Positions 1 through 9,188 are shown, counted from the first letter of the stretch. The stretch: DNA of 41,479 nt from an uncultured cyanobacterium (GCA_903903925.1 CAIVAU010000086.1:1-41479); one strand, 5' to 3'. Notes: generated by a model from the letters alone, not told the origin. Made by a program: numbers and translations.

Positions 1-38
1 AATAACTTTTTTATTCCTCACTCTTAACTCCTAACTCT

Positions 39-214
39 ACCCCTGTTAAGGTGTACTAACAGAGTACTAGTCGGAAGCCTTATTCTTACGTTGTGTTCCT
101 ACCTTGTCAACCCTAAAATTAAGCGCAAATATGATTTTTTGCTTTCAGATTTTAATGAGTGCAAGGCTGAAACCCTCATTAATACGTTGGAAAAAACTTC
201 ACCTTAACAGGGGT
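39..214. mobile_element. MITE-like element with 15-bp terminal inverted repeats
   Basis: The two ends are perfect 15-bp inverted repeats (ACCCCTGTTAAGGTG at 39-53, its complement at 200-214) around about 146 bp with no worthwhile ORF. A second, internal inverted repeat (TTAATGAG at 152-159, CTCATTAA at 175-182) could form a hairpin. Both outer flanks are heptamer repeat DNA of the ctcctaact type, as expected if the unit inserted into such an array. No transposase is present. Classification as a non-autonomous element is inference. Confidence 0.45.
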
Positions 215-231
215 ACTCCTAACTCCTAACT

Positions 232-1572
232 TTATACATTAACAGCCTGTCTATTTTTCTCCGTGTTGTCATAATCGTTTTGCAATAACTCTTTACCTGT
301 AATCAATCTTGCTCTACGATTCCGGGTGAAATAGTTCCAGCCCCACTGAATCATTACCAGCATTTTGTTATCAAACTCAATTAAGAAGTAGATATGAATC
401 AATAGCCAAAACAGCCACGCTACGAAACCCGTAAACTTGATGAACCCTAGGTCAACAACGGCAGAGTTTTGCCCAATCACTGCCAAACTACCTCGATCAG
501 TGTAAGAAAAACTTGCTACTGTGTTACCTTTAAGCCGCTGTTTAATCAGTGAAGCAACATATTCTCCTTGTTGCATTGCTACAGGTGCAACACCGGGTAG
601 GGGTTTACCGTTTTGATGGGCAAAATGGCCTAAGTCGCCAATCACAAAAATATTGGGATATCCTTTGACACTCAAGTCAGCCTCGACGATAATTCGTCCG
701 GCGCGATCGCATTCAGCATCTGTGCGTTTTGCTAGCACTTTTCCTAAGGGCGAAGCTTGGACACCCGCTGCCCATAATACTGTTTTGGCAGCAATCTGTG
801 TTACTTCATCACCTTGTTTGATGGTGATGATATCATCCTCAATATTTGTTACGAGTGTTTTTGTCTTAACAGTGACACCCAGCCGCGTCAAGGATGCTTC
901 TGCTTGTTGTGATAACTCTGGTGCAAATGGTGGTAGAGTGCGATCCAATCCTTCGAGGAGCAAAACTTGCGTTTCTTTGGTGTCGATACTGCGGAAATCT
1001 TCTTTTAGGGTGTGGTAGGCTAGTTCGGCGATCGCACCCGCTAATTCCACACCCGTAGGACCAGCGCCAACAATGACAAAAGTTAACCACCGGGAGCGTT
1101 TTTCTGGATTGGTTTCCTTTTCTGCTGCTTCAAATGCCATAAAAATGCGATGACGCATCTCAATAGCATCTTCTACAGTTTTTAAACCGGGAGCAAAATC
1201 TTCCCAGTTGTCTTTGCCAAAATAGGAATGCTTTGCTCCTGTGGCAAGGATTAAAGAATCGTACGATATTTCTTCGTCACCCATGAACACAAGTTGCGCT
1301 TGTGGGTCAATATCATTCACTTCTCCTAGTAGCACTTTCGTATTCTTGCTCTTACTGAGTACAGAACGCAGTGGAGATGAGATATCAGCAGGGGATAATG
1401 CACCTGTGGCGACTTGGTACAGCAGAGGTTGAAAGAGGTGAAAGTTACGTTTATCAATTAAAGTAACTTTTATGTCAGCATCATTCAGTGCTTTTGTCGC
1501 ATAAAGTCCACCAAAACCACCCCCAACAATCACTACGTGATGGGGTGGTTTATTTTCATTAGTGTTCACCAT
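232..1572 (-). CDS. ndh: Type II NADH dehydrogenase (NDH-2)
   Basis: Single-subunit, FAD-containing NAD(P)H:quinone oxidoreductase that passes electrons to the membrane quinone pool without pumping protons. The 446-aa protein has an N-terminal FAD-binding Rossmann motif (VGGGFGG, about residues 16-22), an ATG motif near 110, a second dinucleotide motif (GAGPTG, 169-174) for NADH, and the IGDLG FAD motif near 311. A hydrophobic stretch near 383-399 is the membrane-attachment region typical of the family. Length matches the family. An AAGGAA stretch precedes the ATG. The gene stands alone; its stop lies just before heptamer repeat DNA. Cyanobacteria usually have several NDH-2 paralogues (NdbA/B/C), and I cannot tell which this is. 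Confidence 0.93.
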   Translation of the reverse strand: MVNTNENKPPHHVVIVGGGFGGLYATKALNDADIKVTLIDKRNFHLFQPLLYQVATGALSPADISSPLRSVLSKSKNTKVLLGEVNDIDPQAQLVFMGDEEISYDSLILATGAKHSYFGKDNWEDFAPGLKTVEDAIEMRHRIFMAFEAAEKETNPEKRSRWLTFVIVGAGPTGVELAGAIAELAYHTLKEDFRSIDTKETQVLLLEGLDRTLPPFAPELSQQAEASLTRLGVTVKTKTLVTNIEDDIITIKQGDEVTQIAAKTVLWAAGVQASPLGKVLAKRTDAECDRAGRIIVEADLSVKGYPNIFVIGDLGHFAHQNGKPLPGVAPVAMQQGEYVASLIKQRLKGNTVASFSYTDRGSLAVIGQNSAVVDLGFIKFTGFVAWLFWLLIHIYFLIEFDNKMLVMIQWGWNYFTRNRRARLITGKELLQNDYDNTEKNRQAVNV

Positions 1573-1918
1573 AAGATTTATTTCCTTAAATTGATATTAC
1601 TGTAACTATTCTTAACAAATTTGTATCAAAATTGTTAGAGTGGTTCTGCTTATTCTTTACACATTACGATTTGTAAATGTAGCTAATCATACAGTTAGGG
1701 GTATAAATCACATAATGACGGTTAATCGTCAACCGCCAACCATCATCATCTCCTTCAATAAGAAGGTTAATCGCTAGATTTTTAATTCACAACTTCAATT
1801 TCTTTGCTCATCGTCTCATAGCATTCTGGAGGAGTCATCTCAGGTTTTTCTATAGCCGTAGACATTTCATGCACCCAATTAACGTAAACCAGAACTATTG
1901 TTGACGCCGTTTTGCTTG
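1573..1918. other. AT-rich intergenic region upstream of NDH-2
   Basis: I see no convincing gene here. It must hold the leftward promoter of the NDH-2 gene. Around 1717-1737 there is a GGTT/AACC-rich imperfect inverted motif (gacggttaatcgtcaaccg), similar to the one at 26284-26315, which looks like a dispersed cyanobacterial repeat. Confidence 0.4.
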
Positions 1919-2061
1919 TAACTCCTAACTCCTAACTCCTAACTCCTAACTCCTACCTCCTAACTCCTAACTCCTAACTCCTAACTCCTGACTCCTAACT
2001 CCTGACTCCTAACTCCTGACTCCTACCTCCTAACTCCTGACTCCTGACTCCTGACTCCTGA
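1919..2061. repeat. Long heptamer tandem repeat array (STRR type)
   Basis: About twenty uninterrupted copies of a 7-bp unit, mostly CTCCTAA in the first half and CTCCTGA in the second, with occasional CTCCTAC variants. Short tandemly repeated repetitive sequences of this kind are known from heterocystous cyanobacteria. It ends in CTGAATTCTGTAATA, close to the end of the smaller array at 29657-29682, so the two probably share an origin. It lies about 115 bp upstream of the HU gene. Confidence 0.9.
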
Positions 2062-2177
2062 ATTCTGTAATAATTTGTTACTCAACAGATTTACTGTGCT
2101 ACAGGCTTGCACACTCTTGTTCCGTTGCATTACAATTCCAACGGTGTTCAATGGTATTAAGAGGATAGGGATATTTC

Positions 2178-2459
2178 ATGAATAAAGGCGAACTGGTGGA
2201 TATAATCGCCCAGAAAGCTGGTGTTACCAAGAAAGACGCTGACACTATTTTGATGGCAATAGTAGATGCAATTGTGGAAACCGTTTCTGAAGGTGATAAA
2301 GTTACCCTAGTTGGATTTGGTTCTTTTGAGGCTAGAAACCGCCAAGCCCGTGAAGGGCGTAACCCCAAGACCAATGAGAAAATGCAAATCCCAGCGACCC
2401 GTGTTCCAGCGTTCTCAGCGGGTAAAGCATTCAAAGAGCGCATTCACGAGAGCCTTTAG
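2178..2459 (+). CDS. hup: HU-family nucleoid DNA-binding protein
   Basis: Small basic dimeric protein that bends and compacts DNA. At 93 aa it is full length for HU. It has the helical N-terminal dimerisation half (MNKGELVDIIAQKAG) followed by the family signature GFGSFEARNRQAREGRNPKT (about residues 46-65) on the DNA-binding beta arm, and a C-terminal helix (SAGKAFKERI). The ATG is preceded by a purine-rich AGGATAGGG stretch. Transcribed alone, downstream of the heptamer array. HU is favoured over IHF because this is the usual cyanobacterial single-copy type; that choice is from family knowledge. Confidence 0.95.
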   Translation: MNKGELVDIIAQKAGVTKKDADTILMAIVDAIVETVSEGDKVTLVGFGSFEARNRQAREGRNPKTNEKMQIPATRVPAFSAGKAFKERIHESL

Positions 2460-2658
2460 TTCAAGCCACATTCTTCAGGCTAGATCGTGAACCTTGTGGT
2501 GGTTAGTAGTTACTGTGCCACCCATGAGAACATATTTGGCTGTTGGTGATCAACAGCTATACCTTCGCCCTCATTTGCCAAAACGAGCTTCACCCATGAT
2601 TGGGACAAAACGCTACGTTGTGTTCAGCATGATGAGACTGCTCCTTCTCATGAAGAAA

Positions 2659-3066
2659 TTACAGGGTATGAAAATCCGAGTGTAATAAAGACAAGACAAT
2701 CCCAACGAGTGAACCCAAAAGTAGCACAACCCCACTGAGAGAATTGATCCCAAAGCCAATCACTCGTTTTTCAGCCGCCTGGTAATACCCCCAGGCGTAG
2801 ATAATTCGACCCACCAGCCAAAGCGCACCAATTCCAGCACCCCACAAAGGGCTGACGTAAAAAGAGAATAACCATAAGTTAGGGAGGAAAAAGACTAACT
2901 GCTCTAAGGTATTCTGCTGGACGCGTAGCACCCGTTCAAAATCTGGGTCTCCCGTCATTTGGGGAGGTAAAACTTTATACTTTTTCCTGGCTAGACCGAC
3001 ATTGAATGCTAGGACTAGGTAAACCAGCAGTGACAAGGCAGTAATGAGACTGGGGAGGGAATACAT
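2659..3066 (-). CDS. MAPEG-family membrane protein
   Basis: Integral membrane protein of the MAPEG superfamily (membrane-associated proteins in eicosanoid and glutathione metabolism), which includes microsomal glutathione S-transferases. About 135 aa with four hydrophobic segments. The stretch ERVLRVQQNTLEQLVFFLPN is the typical MAPEG motif after the first helix, followed by LVGRIIYAWGYY. The start chosen is the Met before SLPSLITALSLLVY; an in-frame ATG 17 codons upstream would add a polar extension unlike the family. It follows the HdrB-like gene on the same strand, so co-transcription is likely. Substrate unknown. Confidence 0.85.
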   Translation of the reverse strand: MYSLPSLITALSLLVYLVLAFNVGLARKKYKVLPPQMTGDPDFERVLRVQQNTLEQLVFFLPNLWLFSFYVSPLWGAGIGALWLVGRIIYAWGYYQAAEKRVIGFGINSLSGVVLLLGSLVGIVLSLLHSDFHTL

Positions 3067-3124
3067 AGCAGTATCTTCTGACTGGGGACACTTATATGTT
3101 TTAGCAGATGTTGACAAATGCTTG

Positions 3125-4030
3125 TCAAAATCCTAATTTTTCTAACAGTGGCTGAGTAGAAACGATATGCCGTTCTAAACCCAGATCTTTTGGACTAACC
3201 CCAACTGCTAAAGCAATCAACTGGGGTAAATGCAACACTGGTAACCCTAGTTTCCTGCCAATGACCTTTTCTACCTCTGGTTGACGAGAATCTAAGTTAA
3301 GGTGGCATAGAGGACAAGGCGTCACCATGCAATCAGCACCAGCTTCCAAGGCTTCTTGAATGTGCATCCCTGCCATTTGAAAAGATTGGGTAGTGGCGTA
3401 GCTGGAAAGAGGCCAGCCGCAACATTGCGTACGACCTCTGTAATAAATTGGTGTTGCACCCAAAGTGCAAAACATATTTTCCATCGCCTCTGGTCGAAAA
3501 GGGTCATCAGCAGGCATCGACTTTTGGGCCCGGAGGAGATAGCAGCCATAAAAAGCCGCACATTTCAGTCCAGTTAACTTGCTAGTGACACGTTTTTGAA
3601 TTTCTTCTAAACCGTAATCTGTCACTAATGCATAGAGAAGATGTTTAACTTCCGTACTACCGCGATAAGGCAAACAGCCTTCTTTTTGCAGCAAGCCATT
3701 AACTCGGTCAATGTAAGCTGGGTTTGTTGCCTGACATTCCTTCAAGCGTTCATCAACATGACCGATAACACCTTGACAGGTACTGCAATGGGTAATTAAT
3801 GGTAGATTTAATTCTTCTGCTAAGGCAATATTTCGGGCATTGACCGTATCTTCCAAAAGTTGAGAATCTTCTTTAAACGTACCAGAACCACAACAAGCAG
3901 CTTTTTTCAGTTCAACGAGTTCAATGCCTAATGCTTGGGTGAGGGCAAGAGTGGATTGATGAAGCTCTCGGCAAGCCCCTTGAGCAACACAACCAGGAAA
4001 GTAAGCGTATTTCAAAGTATGGGATAGCAT
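3125..4030 (-). CDS. HdrB-like CCG-domain iron-sulfur protein
   Basis: 301 aa with two cysteine-rich CCG domains of the kind found in heterodisulfide reductase subunit B, in atypical SdhC/E and in glycolate oxidase/LutA proteins. Domain one has C14, CC46-47, C82 and C85; domain two has C157, C163, CC203-204, C239 and C242, so both ligand sets look complete and could hold a noncubane Fe-S cluster. No membrane segment or signal peptide is visible. Cyanobacteria carry this protein although they do not make methane; some are annotated as HdrB or SdhC-like subunits. Its electron partner is not in this window. It leads a likely two-gene unit with the MAPEG gene. Confidence 0.85.
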   Translation of the reverse strand: MLSHTLKYAYFPGCVAQGACRELHQSTLALTQALGIELVELKKAACCGSGTFKEDSQLLEDTVNARNIALAEELNLPLITHCSTCQGVIGHVDERLKECQATNPAYIDRVNGLLQKEGCLPYRGSTEVKHLLYALVTDYGLEEIQKRVTSKLTGLKCAAFYGCYLLRAQKSMPADDPFRPEAMENMFCTLGATPIYYRGRTQCCGWPLSSYATTQSFQMAGMHIQEALEAGADCMVTPCPLCHLNLDSRQPEVEKVIGRKLGLPVLHLPQLIALAVGVSPKDLGLERHIVSTQPLLEKLGF

Positions 4031-4389
4031 AGGAATTGGTTATTTAGGGGCAGTCGCCTCTGATAATAACTGTTTTTGTTTTATCATCGCTTGTTTGTGT
4101 TGGTTGCAAGGCTATTGATTCTGATAATGCACGTCCTTAAAAAATAATCTCACTAAGAATTGCAAAACAGAACCATTTATGCGGTATGAGCGATGCTTCG
4201 CACCTCCTACTGCCCAACCGCTCTAAGAGCAGTTGCCTCGTTCCTATTACAAATGGGGGAGAGATTTTCATAGAAGAAAATTCCTCGGCAGTATACGGAT
4301 GATCTCGCTTTCCGATAAGATGTATATGCTCAAAAACCAAGTAGCCCATAAAGAGCGGAATTATAGCAGATGATTGAGGAAATTTATCT
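4031..4389. other. Intergenic region between HdrB-like gene and acpP
   Basis: Divergent promoter region. A 70-codon open frame on the minus strand (4137-4349) overlaps a degenerate repeat-like stretch (gcgatgcttcgcacctcc) and has no recognisable protein features, so I leave it out. acpP is preceded by a GAGGAAA ribosome-binding site about 9 nt before its ATG. Confidence 0.4.
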
Positions 4390-4650
4390 ATGAATCAAAC
4401 GGATCCTACTTTTGAAAAGGTCAAGAAAATTGTCGCCGAACAACTGAGTGTTGATGTCACTACAATCACACCAGAATCTAATTTTGCCAATGATTTAGGG
4501 GCTGATTCCCTAGATACCGTTGAACTGGTAATGGCTTTGGAAGAAGATTTTGATATCGAGATTCCCGATGAAGCCGCCGAGAAGATCACAACAGTTAAAG
4601 AGGCAGTGGATTACATCAACCGAGAAGTTGCCACATCCGGAAAGAGTTAG
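4390..4650 (+). CDS. acpP: Acyl carrier protein
   Basis: Carries growing acyl chains as thioesters on a 4'-phosphopantetheine arm during fatty-acid synthesis. The 86-aa acidic protein contains the conserved attachment motif [18 protein letters not shown] with the modified serine at residue 40. Helices I-IV are all present and length is normal. The start is set by ATG with GAGGAAA upstream. It lies immediately before fabF on the same strand, the usual bacterial order, but separated by 256 bp containing strong hairpins that may make acpP mRNA more abundant than fabF mRNA. Confidence 0.97.
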   Translation: MNQTDPTFEKVKKIVAEQLSVDVTTITPESNFANDLGADSLDTVELVMALEEDFDIEIPDEAAEKITTVKEAVDYINREVATSGKS

Positions 4651-4744
4651 ACAGGGAGAGGGGGAGAGTGGGAGATTAGGGATTTTCCCTTGGGAACTTA
4701 GTACCCCACCCACGGGGGAACTAGACGCTAACACCGACTCTGCT

Positions 4745-4762
4745 GACAGTCCCGTGACTGTC
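4745..4762 (+). other. Small perfect hairpin between acpP and fabF
   Basis: GACAGTC and GACTGTC form a perfect 7-bp stem with a CCGT loop. No U-run follows, so it is more likely an mRNA-stabilising or processing element than an intrinsic terminator. Confidence 0.4.
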
Positions 4763-4772
4763 GTTGGAGATT

Positions 4773-4818
4773 GGGGGCAAGGGAGGAAAATTGTTGAAGA
4801 TTTCCCTCCTTTTGCCCC
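4773..4818 (+). terminator. Large imperfect hairpin after acpP (attenuator candidate)
   Basis: GGGGCAAGGGAGGAAAA on the left pairs imperfectly with TTTCCCTCCTTTTGCCCC on the right across a 10-14 nt loop. No clear U-tract follows. Lying between acpP and fabF, it could partly terminate or protect the 3' end of a short acpP transcript. Confidence 0.4.
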
Positions 4819-4906
4819 GTATATCCAGAGGGGCCGCGAGTTCCCGCTCTCCCCCTCCTCCTCTGCCTTTTTGTGCCTGCATTAAAAGCCATTTTTAAAC
4901 TGAGTC

Positions 4907-6160
4907 ATGACAGATTTTAAACGTAAACGCGTTGTTATAACTGGTGTTGGCGCGATTACACCAATTGGTAATACACCAGCCCAATATTGGGAAGGATTGG
5001 TTAGCGGCCACAATGGTATTGGCGAGATCACCTTGTTTGATACCTCTGGTCATGATTGCCGCATTGCTGGGGAAGTAAAAAACTTCGATCCGCACGATTA
5101 CTTGGATCGCAAAGAAGCTAAGCGTATGGATCGGTTTTCCCAATTCGGCGTTTCGGCGGCAATTCAGGCTCTAACAGACGCGCAGTTAGTCATCAATGAG
5201 TTGAACGCAGAACAAGTCGGCGTGATGATTGGTACTGGCATTGGCGGCATCAAGGTGTTGGAAGACCAACAAAAGATTTACCTAAGTCGTGGTCCCGATC
5301 GCTGTAGTCCTTTCATGATCCCGATGATGATTCCCAACATGGCAGCAGGGTTAACAGCAATTCACACTGGTGCCAAAGGTCCAAATTCTTGCTCCGTAAC
5401 TGCCTGCGCTGCTGGCTCAAACGCTATCGGTGAGGCTTTTAGGCTGATTCAAGGGGGATATGCCCAAGCAATGATTTGTGGGGGCACTGAGGCAGCAATT
5501 ACACCCTTGTCGATAGCTGGATTTACGGCAGCTAGGACACTTTCTCTTCGGAATGATGACCCATCTCATGCCAGCCGTCCGTTTGACCGCGATCGCAACG
5601 GATTTGTTATGGGTGAAGGAGCAGGGATTTTAATTTTAGAAGAACTGCAACACGCCCTAAGTCGCGGCATCAGGATTTACGCCGAAATCGTCGGTTACGG
5701 TATGACATGTGATGCTTATCACATAACATCCCCAGTACCGGGTGGGGAAGGAGCAGCTAGAGCCATCCAACTGGCACTCAAAGATGGAGGACTAACCCCA
5801 GAACAGGTAACCTACATCAATGCCCACGGCACTAGCACGTCGGTTAACGATCCAACTGAAACCGCAGCAATGAAAAAAGCCTTAGGCGAACACGCCTATA
5901 AGGTAGCAATTAGCTCCACCAAATCGATGACAGGTCATCTGCTAGGTGGTTCTGGTGGCATTGAAGCAGTGGCAACAGCACTGGCGATTAGCAATCATCA
6001 GATCCCACCAACAATCAATTTAGAAAATCCCGATCCAGAATGTGATTTAGATTACGTTCCCAACTTTAGCCGCGTTTTAGATGTTGAGGTGGCACTATCA
6101 AATTCTTTTGGTTTTGGTGGGCATAATGTCACACTCGCGTTTAAGAAGTACCTCTGGTGA
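4907..6160 (+). CDS. fabF: Beta-ketoacyl-ACP synthase II
   Basis: Condenses malonyl-ACP with an acyl-ACP to elongate fatty acids; cytosolic type II FAS. The 417-aa protein has the thiolase fold with the nucleophile C167 (motif VTACAAGS), H307 (NAHGTST), K339 and H344 (STKSMTGHLLGG), and the C-terminal GFGGHN loop. This Cys-His-His arrangement and length distinguish FabF from FabH. The ATG follows acpP, its substrate carrier. All catalytic residues are intact. Confidence 0.97.
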   Translation: MTDFKRKRVVITGVGAITPIGNTPAQYWEGLVSGHNGIGEITLFDTSGHDCRIAGEVKNFDPHDYLDRKEAKRMDRFSQFGVSAAIQALTDAQLVINELNAEQVGVMIGTGIGGIKVLEDQQKIYLSRGPDRCSPFMIPMMIPNMAAGLTAIHTGAKGPNSCSVTACAAGSNAIGEAFRLIQGGYAQAMICGGTEAAITPLSIAGFTAARTLSLRNDDPSHASRPFDRDRNGFVMGEGAGILILEELQHALSRGIRIYAEIVGYGMTCDAYHITSPVPGGEGAARAIQLALKDGGLTPEQVTYINAHGTSTSVNDPTETAAMKKALGEHAYKVAISSTKSMTGHLLGGSGGIEAVATALAISNHQIPPTINLENPDPECDLDYVPNFSRVLDVEVALSNSFGFGGHNVTLAFKKYLW

Positions 6161-6454
6161 TTGGGGATTGGCGATTGGGTAATGAAAGACTGACAATTCT
6201 CTCTGCTCCCCTGCCCCCCGGCCCCCCTGCCCATTCCAAAGAGGACGCATAAATTAGTCCCTTTGGCAACCGACATTTGGGGGAATCTTTTATAAAATAA
6301 ATCCGAAATCAAAATCAAAAATCCCAGATTATGCGGGTTGTCCGTCAACAAGCTCCAATGGGATGATGAAGATACTACCTTGGGGAAATCTATTAAGTCA
6401 CCCCAAAAGTGGAAGCTCAAAGAGTGCTAACCCGTCCTAAATAACAATCTTATT

Positions 6455-8464
6455 ATGGCTGTTGCAACCCAAACCCTTGAAGAACTTTGTATCAACTCCA
6501 TCCGCTTTTTGGCAATTGATGCAGTAGAAAAGGCAAAGTCTGGTCACCCAGGGCTGCCAATGGGCGCAGCGCCAATGGCGTTTGTGCTGTGGGATCGCTT
6601 TCTGCGCTTTAATCCCAAAAACCCCAAGTGGTTTAATCGCGATCGCTTTATCCTGTCCGCTGGGCACGGCTGTATGTTGCAGTATGCCCTACTCTACTTG
6701 ACTGGTTACGACAGCGTCACAATTGAGGATATCAAGCAATTCCGTCAGTGGGGTTCTAAAACCCCCGGTCACCCAGAAAACTTTGAAACACTTGGGGTGG
6801 AAGTCACCACTGGACCTTTGGGGCAAGGAATTGCCAATGGGGTCGGTTTAGCAATGGCAGAAGCACACCTTGCTGCAAAATTCAATAAACCCGATGCCAA
6901 GATTGTTGACCACTACACTTATGTCATTTTAGGTGATGGTTGCAACATGGAAGGCGTGTCTGGAGAAGCCTGTTCTTTGGCGGGACACTTGGGATTAGGC
7001 AAGCTCATTGCTCTGTACGACGACAACCACATCTCAATCGATGGTTCAACAGACATTGCCTTTACAGAAGATGTCGCTAAGCGCTTTGAAGCTTATGGTT
7101 GGCATGTCCAGCACGTTGAGGATGGCAACACGGATCTAGAGGCAATTCACAAGGCGATCGAAGCAGCAAAAGCCGTTACCGATAAACCTTCTTTTATTAA
7201 GGTGACAACAATCATCGGCTATGGCTCCCCCAACAAAGCAAACACGGCTGGTGCCCACGGATCTGCTCTTGGTGCTGATGAAATTAAACTCACCCGTGAG
7301 AACTTAGGTTGGGAATATGAGCCTTTTATCATACCAGAAGATGCTCTTAAGCACTTCCGCAAAGCTGTTGAGCGCGGTGCGAACCTAGAAGAAGAATGGA
7401 ATCAGGCATTTGCTGACTACAAAGCCAAATATCCTCAAGAAGCTGCTGAATTTGAGCGGATTGTCTCAGGCAAACTTCCAGAAGGATGGGAGTCGGTTCT
7501 GCCAGCCTACAAACCTGAAGACAAGGCACTAGCCACTCGCAAAACTTCTGAAATTACCCTGAATGCTCTGTATCAAGTTTTACCAGAGATGATTGGCGGT
7601 TCTGCTGACCTCACCCACTCTAACCTCACAGAACTCAAGGGCGCAGGCGACTTCCAGAAAGGAAACTATGGTGGTCGCAACCTCCGCTTTGGTGTGCGTG
7701 AGCATGGTATGGGCGCTATTTGTAACGGGATTGCCCTGCACAGCGGGCTGATTCCCTACTGTGCTACTTTCCTGGTATTTACAGACTACATGCGGGCAGC
7801 AATTCGCCTGTCAGCATTGTCGCAAGCGGGAGTCATTTACGTCATGACTCATGACTCTATCGGTTTAGGGGAAGATGGGCCTACTCACCAGCCAGTTGAA
7901 ACCATCGCTTCCTTGCGGGCAATTCCCAACCTCACAGTCATCCGTCCCGCCGATGGGAAAGAAACCTCTGGCGCTTACAAAGTGGCGATAGAAAACGCCA
8001 ATCAACATCGCCCTACCCTAATGGCATTCTGTCGGCAAAACTTGCCACAATTGCCAGGAACCAGTGTTGAGGGTGTGGCTAAGGGTGGTTACATCGTTTT
8101 AGATAGCGATGGCACACCTGATATTATCCTCATTGGTACTGGTAGCGAATTGTATATGTGTACTGAGGCTGCTGAGAAACTCCGCGCTGAAGGGAAGAAA
8201 GTTCGCGTCGTCTCTTTGCCTTCTTGGGAATTGTTTGACGCACAGCCAGCAGATTACCAAGAGTCTGTATTACCAAAGTCCGTTACCAAGCGGTTAGCTG
8301 TAGAAGCTGGTTCTAGCTTCGGCTGGTGTCGTTTCCTCGGCAACGAAGGTAAGATGATCAGCGTTGATGGCTTTGGCGTTTCTGCCCCTGGTGGCGTAGT
8401 CCTAGAAAAATTTGGTTACACCACTGATAATGTCGTTGCTAAGGCTAAAGAATTGTTGGGTTAA
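6455..8464 (+). CDS. tkt: Transketolase
   Basis: Thiamine-diphosphate enzyme moving two-carbon units between sugar phosphates; in cyanobacteria it serves both the Calvin-Benson cycle and the oxidative pentose phosphate pathway. 669 aa, normal length. The ThDP/Mg site starts with [13 protein letters not shown] at about 160-172 and reaches YDDN at 188-191. The substrate-binding [12 protein letters not shown] motif lies near 26-37, the pyrimidine-domain GVREHGMGA motif carries the catalytic Glu, and [12 protein letters not shown] follows. A C-terminal transketolase domain is complete. It is transcribed with fabF's orientation but separated by about 290 bp of repeat-rich DNA, and ends at a clear terminator. 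Confidence 0.97.
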   Translation: MAVATQTLEELCINSIRFLAIDAVEKAKSGHPGLPMGAAPMAFVLWDRFLRFNPKNPKWFNRDRFILSAGHGCMLQYALLYLTGYDSVTIEDIKQFRQWGSKTPGHPENFETLGVEVTTGPLGQGIANGVGLAMAEAHLAAKFNKPDAKIVDHYTYVILGDGCNMEGVSGEACSLAGHLGLGKLIALYDDNHISIDGSTDIAFTEDVAKRFEAYGWHVQHVEDGNTDLEAIHKAIEAAKAVTDKPSFIKVTTIIGYGSPNKANTAGAHGSALGADEIKLTRENLGWEYEPFIIPEDALKHFRKAVERGANLEEEWNQAFADYKAKYPQEAAEFERIVSGKLPEGWESVLPAYKPEDKALATRKTSEITLNALYQVLPEMIGGSADLTHSNLTELKGAGDFQKGNYGGRNLRFGVREHGMGAICNGIALHSGLIPYCATFLVFTDYMRAAIRLSALSQAGVIYVMTHDSIGLGEDGPTHQPVETIASLRAIPNLTVIRPADGKETSGAYKVAIENANQHRPTLMAFCRQNLPQLPGTSVEGVAKGGYIVLDSDGTPDIILIGTGSELYMCTEAAEKLRAEGKKVRVVSLPSWELFDAQPADYQESVLPKSVTKRLAVEAGSSFGWCRFLGNEGKMISVDGFGVSAPGGVVLEKFGYTTDNVVAKAKELLG

Positions 8465-8493
8465 CTAACAACAAAGTCTCATTATTGTATGTG

Positions 8494-8522
8494 GGGTGGG
8501 ATATGTTTCCCGCCCTTTTTTT
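8494..8522 (+). terminator. Rho-independent terminator of tkt
   Basis: GGGTGGGA pairs with TTCCCGCCC (one G-U pair) around an ATATGT-type loop, followed directly by seven T residues. It sits about 30 bp after the tkt stop codon. Confidence 0.8.
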
Positions 8523-8542
8523 GTGGTAATGGTGAAAATGAT

Positions 8543-8571
8543 GTAGGGGCGCAAGGCATTGCGCCCCCTAC
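8543..8571. repeat. Dispersed palindromic repeat
   Basis: GTAGGGGCGCAA and TTGCGCCCCCTAC form a near-perfect palindrome (one extra C) around GGCA. It resembles the REP-like palindromes scattered between cyanobacterial genes. Confidence 0.6.
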
Positions 8572-8665
8572 CAAGGATTTCAACGAACACATAATTAATT
8601 TTCGGAGATGCCTAATAAACACTACGCTAAAATAGGTAATGTATAAGAAAGCTTGGAGAGTATTT

Positions 8666-8959
8666 ATGCAGAAGGTTTCTGAAGAAAAACAGGTACTTCT
8701 ATCTCACGTATCTCAGATAGTAGAAAACTTAATTTGAGGCAATATTTTATATCAAGAGCGACTAGATAATGATGCAATGAATCAACTTATGATACACCTA
8801 TTTGATAGATTTTCTGTAGAACAACTTAAAGCTATTTCTAATGAAGATTTAATAGATAGAATCGATAGTATTCTGGTGGTGGAGGCAGTTTCTGGAACAC
8901 TAAATGATTTAACCCCAGAGCAAATGAAAATGTTTGAGGAAGCACTAAAAAAGAAATAG
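8666..8959 (+). pseudogene. Antitoxin-like gene copy 1, interrupted by TGA
   Basis: Read through its stop, this 97-codon frame matches the antitoxin at 9273-9566 along its whole length: both share VEKL/VENLI before the break, LY(K/Q)ERLD, a VSGTLNDLTPEQMKMF block and the same total length. Codon 24 is TGA (8735-8737) where the intact copy has Ala. Downstream, 8965-8982 matches the first 18 nt of the PIN-toxin gene at 15 of 18 positions, so a toxin gene once followed here. The shorter part after the stop could still be translated from an internal ATG at 8777. Confidence 0.7.
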
Positions 8960-8977
8960 TAGTAATGAGCTATCTCC

Positions 8978-9188
8978 ATGACTCTTACTTTTAATCCAGA
9001 GAAATACAAAGAATTATTAACGGCTTATCTTCCCAAGCTGATCAAAACTGAAGCAGAAAATGAGCAGGCTTTAGCTCTTGTAGAAGATTCAATGCATAGA
9101 GAACGCACTCCTGAAGAAAATAAATTTAGAACTAGCCCAAAAGCTGGGAGAATTTTTTCGTGTTGAACCGAGTTTATTTGTGGACTAA
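8978..9188 (+). pseudogene. HigA-like antitoxin remnant with internal deletion and frameshift
   Basis: The first 46 or so codons (MTLTFNPEKYKELLTAYLPK, then HRERTPEEN) look like the N-terminus of the COG5499/HigA-type helix-turn-helix antitoxins of cyanobacteria. The frame is then lost. In another frame, 9126-9188 reads LELAQKLGEFFRVEPSLFVD and stops, which is the usual C-terminus of this family. The middle, including the HTH, is missing. This is recognised from family memory, not from alignment. Confidence 0.65.

Noticed and set aside
653..1018. Plus-strand open frame of 121 codons
   Set aside because: It is the antisense shadow of the NDH-2 gene, with no protein character.
1919..2061. Possible CRISPR array
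   Set aside because: Units are 7 bp and contiguous, with no unique spacers and no cas genes nearby.
2494..2685. 63-codon plus-strand frame after HU
   Set aside because: Overlaps the end of the MAPEG gene, has unusual composition and no supporting signal.
4137..4349. 70-codon minus-strand frame between the HdrB-like gene and acpP
   Set aside because: No recognisable domain, partly repeat-like DNA, and no clear ribosome-binding site.
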